Part shown: positions 57,479 to 64,000 of the stretch, one piece after another
Position numbering within the stretch: position 1 is the first letter of the stretch
Layout: each line of letters opens with the position of its first letter
NCBI GenBank assembly: GCA_025345505.1
Contig: JANVCC010000063.1
Location: 9,170-73,169 of the forward strand
From: Todiramphus chloris collaris
Lineage: Eukaryota; Chordata; Aves; Coraciiformes; Alcedinidae
Reading direction: 5' to 3'
Length of the DNA stretch: 64,000 nt
Made by a program: the position numbers and the translations under genes
The notes under the pieces: model-generated
What the model saw: the letters and a program-made list of their open reading frames with translations, nothing else
Told to the model about the DNA's origin: nothing
Database searches by the model: none

Positions 57479-58904
57479 GGCAACATTAACGATGACCAAA
57501 CCTGCTGTCATGGGCCATGTAGACTGTAGGGATCAAAATATAGAATAAAAGCTCTTACACACAGCAGCGTCTGAGAATGAGGCACCAGAGTCCAGTCCCC
57601 TCCCCAGACCTTGCAGTCAGGAGCAAGCTGTAAGGGCTTGTGCATTAGGGAGCATCTTCCCAGGAAGCACACAGCAAGCAGCGGTGACACGGAAGAAGGT
57701 GGAGGGTGAGCAAATGCTCTAGGCAGTGGCACTCAAGCTGGGCAAATATCTGAGGCCAGGATTCACAAATGAGAGTTGGTCCAACAGTGGTGGAGAGGCC
57801 ACAAAGACTCCCCTCTGGGGAACTGGCACAGACAAAAAGTAAGTCACCAAATTAGCGGGGTTTCAGTAGGAGCCGTGCTTTTTTCTTGCAGGATGTTGTT
57901 GCACATACAGGGTAAGGTGGCATCCCTACCATCCAGGGATGTGATGGACAAAACTATACAAGAAAAATTTTGCATCATGAATTTATCCAAAGAGTCAAGT
58001 CAGAGAATATCCACTCAAATGCACATGCACACACACTTGCTGCTGACATGGCTGAATTCAGCTCTGGGTAAGGGCCAAATTCCCATCAGTGCTGTGAGGT
58101 CCCAGAGGACAGGAGTGAAGCTGCTGCTCAGTGCCAGTCCCAAATCCAGCATCATGCAGCAGAGTTTGGAGGGAGCTAAACGGAGGAATGGTAGTTGCAA
58201 CCTGCTGTGGCTGCCTCCTGGAGCAGAGACCTCACAACAGAGTTATATACTGCAGTGAAGAACAGTGAAACCACCTGAAAGCTCAGAGGGTTCCTGGTGC
58301 AGCCCCCTGCCCTGCAGGTGTTTGGTCTCCCAGATCTGCACAGTCCATCAAGCACAGGAGGTAAGAGAAAAGCATCCTGTTGCCCATGCTAAAGTCTACC
58401 ACCCTGGACCTAGGTCTGGTTCCAGGTAACCCAGATGTTTCCAGAAAGACCTGGGGTGGTCAAGGACAAGGGGGATTTTTCATACGAAGGAGCAGATAAG
58501 ACATGTTGGGTAGACACAAGACTCATTAATTACAGGAGAAGCAAATTATTTCAGCACTACTACACATGGAAGCACAAAACCCAGCTGTACCAGGAACAGT
58601 CCAACCCTCCTCAGGCCTTTTCCCTCTATGGCAGTTGGGGATTAGCAGCCTTCTAAGCCAGCCTAAGGACTCCACAGTTAAGGGTGTAGCTTGCACTCAT
58701 TTATAAGCCCAATTTCACAGCCTATATTTCTCAAAAAAAAAATCTTTGCATTTGAATTTCACACATGTTATCTGTGGCCAGAGCAGAATTTTCACAAAAT
58801 GTGAGCTGAAAGGAGCTGAGGAGAGGGAGCTTCTATTCCAAGAAATGTCTTCTCTGAAAACAGCTTGGTATTTACTGCTCCTGGAGAGCAATTCCTGATG
58901 GTCA
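57479..58904. other. Unique DNA, no gene recognised
   Basis: The longest frame is 57776-58258 (+, 160 codons), with no recognised motif. An A-run lies at about 58733-58742, not far before the CR1 start. Confidence 0.35.
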
Positions 58905-60470
58905 AGGATAAGTTGACCATCTGAAGAACCTGAAAGTGCACAAGTCCATGGGACCCGACGGGATGCACCCACGGGTGTTGAGGGAACTGACGGATGAGGT
59001 TGCTAAACCACTGTCTGTTATATTCCAAAAGTCATGGCAGTCCAGTGAAGTCCCCACTGACTGGAACAGGGGAAATATAACTCCCATCTTCAAAAAGGGG
59101 AAGGTGGATGAACTGGGAACTATAGGCCAGTCAGCCTCACTGCTGTGCCTGGTGAGATCATGGAGCAGATCCTCCTGGAGGCACTACTGAGGCAGATGAA
59201 TAGCGACAAAGTGATTGGCTGTAACCAACATGGCTTCACCAAGGGCAAATCATGCCTGACTAACCTGGTGGCCTTCTATGAGAAGGCCACAACATCAACA
59301 GATGGGGGAAGAGCAAGAGATGTCATTTACCTGGACTTGGGCAAAGCCTTCGACACTGCCCCGCGTGACATCCTGGTCTCCAAGCTGGTGAAATATGGAT
59401 TGGATGGATGGACAATTCAGTGGATAAAGAACTGGCTTGACGGCCTCTCCCAAAGAGTGGTTGTCAATGGGTCTGTGTCCAAGTGGAGACCAGTGACAAG
59501 TGGAGTCCCTCAAGGGTCAGTACTGGGACCAGTCTTGTTTAACACCTTTGTCAGCGACATGGACAGTGGCACTGAGTGCACACTCAGAAAGTTTGCTGAT
59601 GACACCAAGCCGTGTGGGGCGGCTGACACGCTGGAGGGAAGGGATCCATCCCGAGGGACCTGGGCAGGCTGGAGAGGTTGGCCCATGCCAACCTCATGAA
59701 GCTCAGAGAGGCCAAATGCAAGGTCCTCCCTCTGGGTCGGAGCAATCCCAAGCACCGGTAGAGGCTGGGCAGGGACTGGCTGGAGAGCAGCCCTGAAGAG
59801 AAGGACTTGGGAGTGCTGGTGGATGAGAAGCTCAACATGAGCCATCAGTTGTTCTTGCAGCCTAGAGAGACAATCATGTCCTGGGCTGCATCAAGAGGAG
59901 CATGGCCAGCAGGTCAAGGGAGGGGATTCTCCTCCTCTACTCCACTCTGGTGAGACCTCACCTGGAGCACTGCATCCAGTTCTGGAGCCCCTGTCACAGG
60001 AAGGCTGTGGATGTGCTGGAACGTGTCCAGAGAAGGCCCACAAGGATGATCAGAGGCTGCAGCACCTCTCCTGTGGGCATAGACAGAGAGTTGGGGTTGT
60101 TCAGTCTAGAAAAAAGAAGGCCTTCCAGTGTCTGAAGTGGGCTACAAGAAAGCTGGGGAGGGACTTTTTAGGCTGTGGGGCAGTGAACTGGACTAGTGTG
60201 GACTGGAGGAAATGGATTAAAACTAGAGATAGGTCGATTCAGGTTAGACACTAGGAAGAATTTCTTCCCCAGGAGGGTGGTGAGACACTGGCACAGGCTG
60301 CCCAGAGAGGTGGTGGAAGCTCCGTCCTTGGACGTGTTGAAGCCCAGGCTGGCTGGGGCTGTGAGCAACCTGCTCTAGTGGGAGGTGTCCCTGCCCATGG
60401 CAAGGGGGTTGGAACTGGATGATCTTTAAGGTCCCTTCCAACCCTGACAATTCTATGATTCTATGATTCT
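58905..60470 (+). mobile_element. CR1 LINE, 1.57 kb, best-preserved copy, 5'-truncated at the start of reverse transcriptase
   Basis: Translation gives the reverse-transcriptase fingers ('KSMGPDGMHPRVLREL', then 'DWNRGNITPIFKKGK', about 58945-59103). A one-base loss near 59115-59121 moves the frame. The next open frame (59145-59699, 184 codons) carries '[15 protein letters not shown]', motif A 'YLDLGKAFD' (aspartate codons 59334-59336 and 59352-59354), '[14 protein letters not shown]' (about 59499-59540) and the intact catalytic box FADDT (59592-59606). A further shift and stop follow near 59697. The C-terminal domain ('YSTLVRPHLEHCIQFWSP', about 59938-59991) and the last ORF2 domain ('[19 protein letters not shown]') continue in other frames. 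The 3' UTR ends with 'cccttccaaccctgacaatt' and octamers near 60470. The catalytic residues survive, but the endonuclease half is absent and frameshifts exclude an active protein. Confidence 0.96.
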
Positions 60471-61667
60471 AAGGTCAACCCAAGGATAAGGGAGCGTGAG
60501 CCATCCTAATCCCCCTAGTTTCAGGGCAGTTGGGTATCTGCTAAGCCTACATTTATGATAGGAGAGTCAAATGGGGATCACCTGCAAGAGTTACTGACAT
60601 GTTGCTAGAGTTACTGGAGTTCCAGAGGACCAAGTTCATCATGTAGCCCCAAGCCCAGGGCTTCATGGACTTCAGCCAGGGATTTCCCGGGCACAGCCCA
60701 CCCCTCCCAGCTGGGAGGCCACACACCTCATTGGGACAAATACCCGGAATGGCAGAGAAGCCTCCACAGCACCCCAACGGTTAATTCTCTGCACAGCTGA
60801 GATTTTGCACCCTATTTCTTTTTTTGACTCTGTGCTTCACTTCAGCCGCTTGACCTCACTCAGTCTCTAGCCAGGATTAGTCAGTCTTCCACTGGGAGAA
60901 ATCTCCCACCCTTGCCATGAACTGCAGACAAAAAGCAGATCATTTTTGGCCTTTTTTGTAAAGTGCTTCCAGCTCTTGGAACTTTGTCTCCAAAGCAGAC
61001 TTTTCAGCCTCTAAATTTTACTGGTTGATGTTTTCCCTGCCGTTTCCAAACAGACTTTTTAAAGGTGGAAGTTCTGTAGCTGCATGCAGCATCTGTATGA
61101 TAGGGATGAACAAAACAACAGCTCCTCTTTCTGCTCTCATTTGGGGTTTCCTTACATAAATATCCTTCTATCCTTGGCCCCCAGCTCACATCTCCAGCTC
61201 CCATTTGTCATTTATCCTTCAGGATCCTTAGCTTGCTTCTGTGTCTTCTTCTTCCGAACAATAGTCCCCACAGCGTAAATTTGAGCGCCGGTTTTCTGTG
61301 CGCTATTTTGCAATTACCCCCCCAAAATAAACACATAGGGCTCAGCCTGTCCACTGTCCCCACCAGCCCAGATGACTCCAGACAACTGAGTAGTCGTTCC
61401 CATTTTCTTTTTCACTGATCCACTGTTTTTTCTCTATATGATCCGTGAGAAAACAGTCCTGCAGCAATCACTCCCCACACCGACACTTGTGGCCATTGGC
61501 AATCATGGTGTCCAGACAAGGTGGGAATAGTTCTGCAGCACCAGCTCAGAAGGCTCTCTGGATCACCAGTCTCCCAGCTGTGGGCACAGGCAAATACTCA
61601 GGAACAGTAACAAATAGGAAGGCAGGCACGTGTGTCACCATTCCCAATACCTTCCCTGGTGGCTAGA
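60471..61667. other. 1.2 kb of unique DNA between two same-strand CR1 copies
   Basis: No feature was recognised. Only short open frames are present. Confidence 0.4.
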
Positions 61668-62703
61668 AGGTCTCACTCAAAGAGCTGTGATCAACTGCTT
61701 GATGTCCAGGTGGAGACCTGTGAAAAGCGGAGCTCCTCGGGGATCTGTTCTGGGTCCAGTGCTGTTTAACACCTTTGTCAGTGACATGGACAGAGGCATC
61801 GAGTGCACCCTTAGCAAGTTTGCCCATGACACCAAGCTGTGTGATGCAATGGACTCACTTGAGGGAAGGGATCCATCCAGAGGGACCTTGACAGGCCGGA
61901 GAAATGGGCCAGTGCAAACTGCATGAGGTTCGACAAGTCCAAGTGCAAGGTCCTGCGTCTGGGTCAGGCCAATCCCAGGTGCAATTTCAAACTGGGTACA
62001 GAGTGGGTTGAGAGTAGCCCTGAAGAGAAGGACTTGGGGTCGTTGATCGACAAGAAGCTGAACATGAGCCAGCAGTGTGCTCATGCAGCCCAGAAGGACA
62101 ACCACGTCCTAGGACACACCAAGAAGAGTTTGGCCAGCAGATCAAGAGAGGTGATTCTCCACTTTACTCTGCTCTTGTGAGACCCCATCTCAAATACTGC
62201 ATCCAGTTCCAGTGTCCCCACCATAAGAGGGACACAGACCTGTTGGAATGAGTCCCAAGGAGGGCCACAAAGATCCAGGGGCTGGAGAATGTCTGCTATC
62301 AGAATAGGCTGAGGGAGTTGGGATTGCTCAGCCTGGAGAGGAGAAGACTCTGGGCAGAGACCTTATAATTGCCTTCCAGTACCTGAAGGGAACCTACAGG
62401 AAGGCTGGAGAGGGACTTTTCACAGGAGTGACCGGTGATAGGATAAAAGGAAATGGTTTTAAACAGAAGGAGAATAGGTTTAGACTGGATTTTAGGATGA
62501 AGTTCTTCAGTATGAAGGTGGCGAGACTGTGGAACACATTGCCCAGAGAAGCTGTGGATTCTCCGTCACTGGAGGTGTTCAAGGCCATACTGGATGAGGC
62601 CTTGAGCAACCTAGTCTAGCTGGGAGGCATCCCTGTCCGTGGCAGGGAGGCTGGGTTAGATGATGTCTGAGGTCCCTTCCAACCTAAGCCGTTCTGTTAT
62701 TCC
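61668..62703 (+). mobile_element. CR1 LINE, about 1.04 kb, catalytic Asp replaced by His
   Basis: The copy starts inside reverse transcriptase just before '[17 protein letters not shown]' (about 61726-61776). The catalytic box reads FAHDT, with a His codon (cat, 61825-61827) where the first aspartate of FADD belongs. The thumb and downstream domain follow ('ADTxE'-type '[13 protein letters not shown]', then '[19 protein letters not shown]'). Later pieces are 'GLENVCYQNRLRELGLLSLE' in a shifted frame and '[20 protein letters not shown]' (about 62518-62577). The UTR ends 'cccttccaacctaagccg' and 'ttctgttattcc'. It lies in the same orientation as the 58.9-kb copy, about 1.2 kb further on, but the UTR wording differs, so they are separate insertions of different subfamilies. 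Confidence 0.95.
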
Positions 62704-62719
62704 CAGTACCTTGAGCCAG

Positions 62720-63600
62720 ATGTGTTTTCTATGTATTTGCAACTCTCAACTCAATTCTCCCGCGTTAACTTGTCCAGCCTCTCCTTGAACCAATGGTCTC
62801 TGCAGGTGTCCAATGCTCACTGGCTATTTACTCCCACCTTATTTCTGACCTTTCAACCAATTATTTATACTTGCCTGCACTTTTCTTCTTATCCTATGGC
62901 TGCTTATTTTCTTTATAGCCTCTGGTAGAAAGCATTTTGGGAATTCCAATACAATTAAATAAATTCCTCTTGTCTGCCACATCAGAGAAATTTTCTGCCT
63001 CTTCCCCTGTGAATCACATACATCCCTTTGTCTACAAATACCGTTCTGTGGTATTATGGGGTAAAAGAAAATCAACCAGATCTTTTCTGGACCTCTTTTT
63101 CAAATCCTCTATACATCAGCCTTTAGATGCAAAGAGGGTTTGTGGAAGTCCTTGCACACCACCATTTCAGCAGCCTCGTTCTTGGCTTTCTTAAGAAGTC
63201 TGAAGTAAGACAACCAGCCCAGATGGTTTATCCATTCATCAGTTCATCAATTGGATCCATAATCTCTGCTCCAGACTTTTCAGTTTTAAACATATCCTCT
63301 GACAAGTCCTCATGGGGGTTAATTACAACATGGAAATCTCCATGTTTTCTTCTACAATCAACAATAATGCAAATAATTGCTTCAGCTTCTCTGCAATGGG
63401 CTCGTCTTTTCTAATTGCTCCTTTTGTACTCTGATCATGTGCTGTCTCTGTCAACTCCTTGGCACACTTCTTGTTTCCGACATATTTGAGGAAAATCTCC
63501 TCTCCTTTAGCTGTTTTTCTGATTCTTTCAGGGTGCCACTTGGGCCAGGAGCTCAGGGATGAACACCTGATACAGGGTTGAAGGAGCAGCATTGTCCCAT
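62720..63600 (-). mobile_element. Ancient CR1/L2-like LINE reverse-transcriptase region, minus strand
   Basis: On the minus strand, ordered LINE relics occur across broken frames. The linker between endonuclease and reverse transcriptase comes first ('FLKYVGNKK', 'DQSTKGAIRKDEPIAEKLKQ', about 63490-63340; compare 'EKAEVLNEFFASVFT'). Then come 'RLLKKAKNEAAEMV..KDFHK' (about 63210-63135; compare RVLKELKDEIAEPLSxIFNKS) and a worn motif A 'LEFPKCF' (about 62955-62935; compare LDFQKAF). 'HRIRRKVQASINNWLKGQK' follows (about 62895-62839; compare YGIRGKVLxWIENWLKGRKQ). The correct order over 880 bases makes chance unlikely although each match is weak. The catalytic Asp of motif A is Glu. It abuts the tail of the plus-strand CR1 at 62703. 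Confidence 0.55.
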
Positions 63601-64000
63601 CTAGGTCCGGACTTTCTTCCTACTCCACTGCATAAATTCCTCCTAGGCTGTGTGACCAAGGTTAACTCTGTAATCAGACCGTGTGGAAAAGGAAGCTTTA
63701 ATGAACAGCGTTTATATCTTTTCAACAGCCAAGTTTGACATCTAGCCAAGAGATAGCACTTAGTTTGCAGGGCAGAACTTCTTTTCCACAGAGCAGAACT
63801 GGCTGGCATTAATCATGCCAGCAACCTGTAATCCGCTACAATCTACTGTGTGCAGGGCTCCACTTTACGACTTGGGCAGGAGGCAACCCTATGCCAGCAT
63901 CTGAGAGCCAGGGCAGAGCTCTGCAACCAGCACCACAGTGTGCTTCAGACCATGTGCTGTTTCTGCACAGCACAGCTGAGACAGCACCATTCTCCAGCAC
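63601..64000. other. Unique DNA to the window end
   Basis: No gene, RNA or repeat was recognised in the last 400 bases. Confidence 0.4.

Overview
The window looks like nuclear DNA of a bird; another archosaur or a turtle is not excluded. The main evidence is at least ten 5'-truncated copies of the CR1 LINE retrotransposon, most ending in the CR1 3' signature: a 'ccttccaacc' block followed by ATTCTATG octamers. They occur on both strands and at different stages of decay. Older, CR1/L2/L3-like LINE fragments lie among them. By hand count, recognisable LINE sequence covers about 9 kb, or roughly 14 percent. I saw no bacterial gene organisation, CRISPR array, tRNA, rRNA or SINE, and no clear endogenous retrovirus.

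I could not recognise a host protein-coding gene or exon. The longest open frames outside CR1 (229, 200, 186, 164, 163, 156 and 151 codons) match no family I know and are not much beyond chance for 64 kb read in six frames. The window is best read as intergenic or intronic DNA. The conserved-looking stretches are described as possible regulatory DNA only.

Layout: 1-930 holds a 33-bp minisatellite cut by the window edge and two CR1 3' ends. 930-7630 is unique sequence with an A/C-rich low-complexity tract, an ATTA-rich stretch and a 20-bp palindrome. 7630-20760 has five CR1 pieces on both strands and a perfect (GCCAT)10 array. 20760-30110 is unique apart from small microsatellites and a weak CpG-rich patch near 22.4 kb. 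30112-31376 is a 1.26-kb CR1 with reverse-transcriptase remnants. 31377-42870 is unique, with MEF2/TATA-like and forkhead-like sites near 37.9 kb. 42870-45740 is a graveyard of LINE pieces of several ages. 45740-53130 is mostly unique. 53130-63600 is the most LINE-dense part: CR1 and older LINE copies in both orientations, including a CR1 that still carries an open reverse-transcriptase stretch of 184 codons.

No genes here can be said to work together. The story is repeated CR1 insertion into gene-poor DNA, with each recognisable copy dead through 5' truncation, frameshifts or loss of catalytic residues. I found no convincing new biological system. Repeat boundaries are hand-placed and should be read as accurate to about 10-30 bases.
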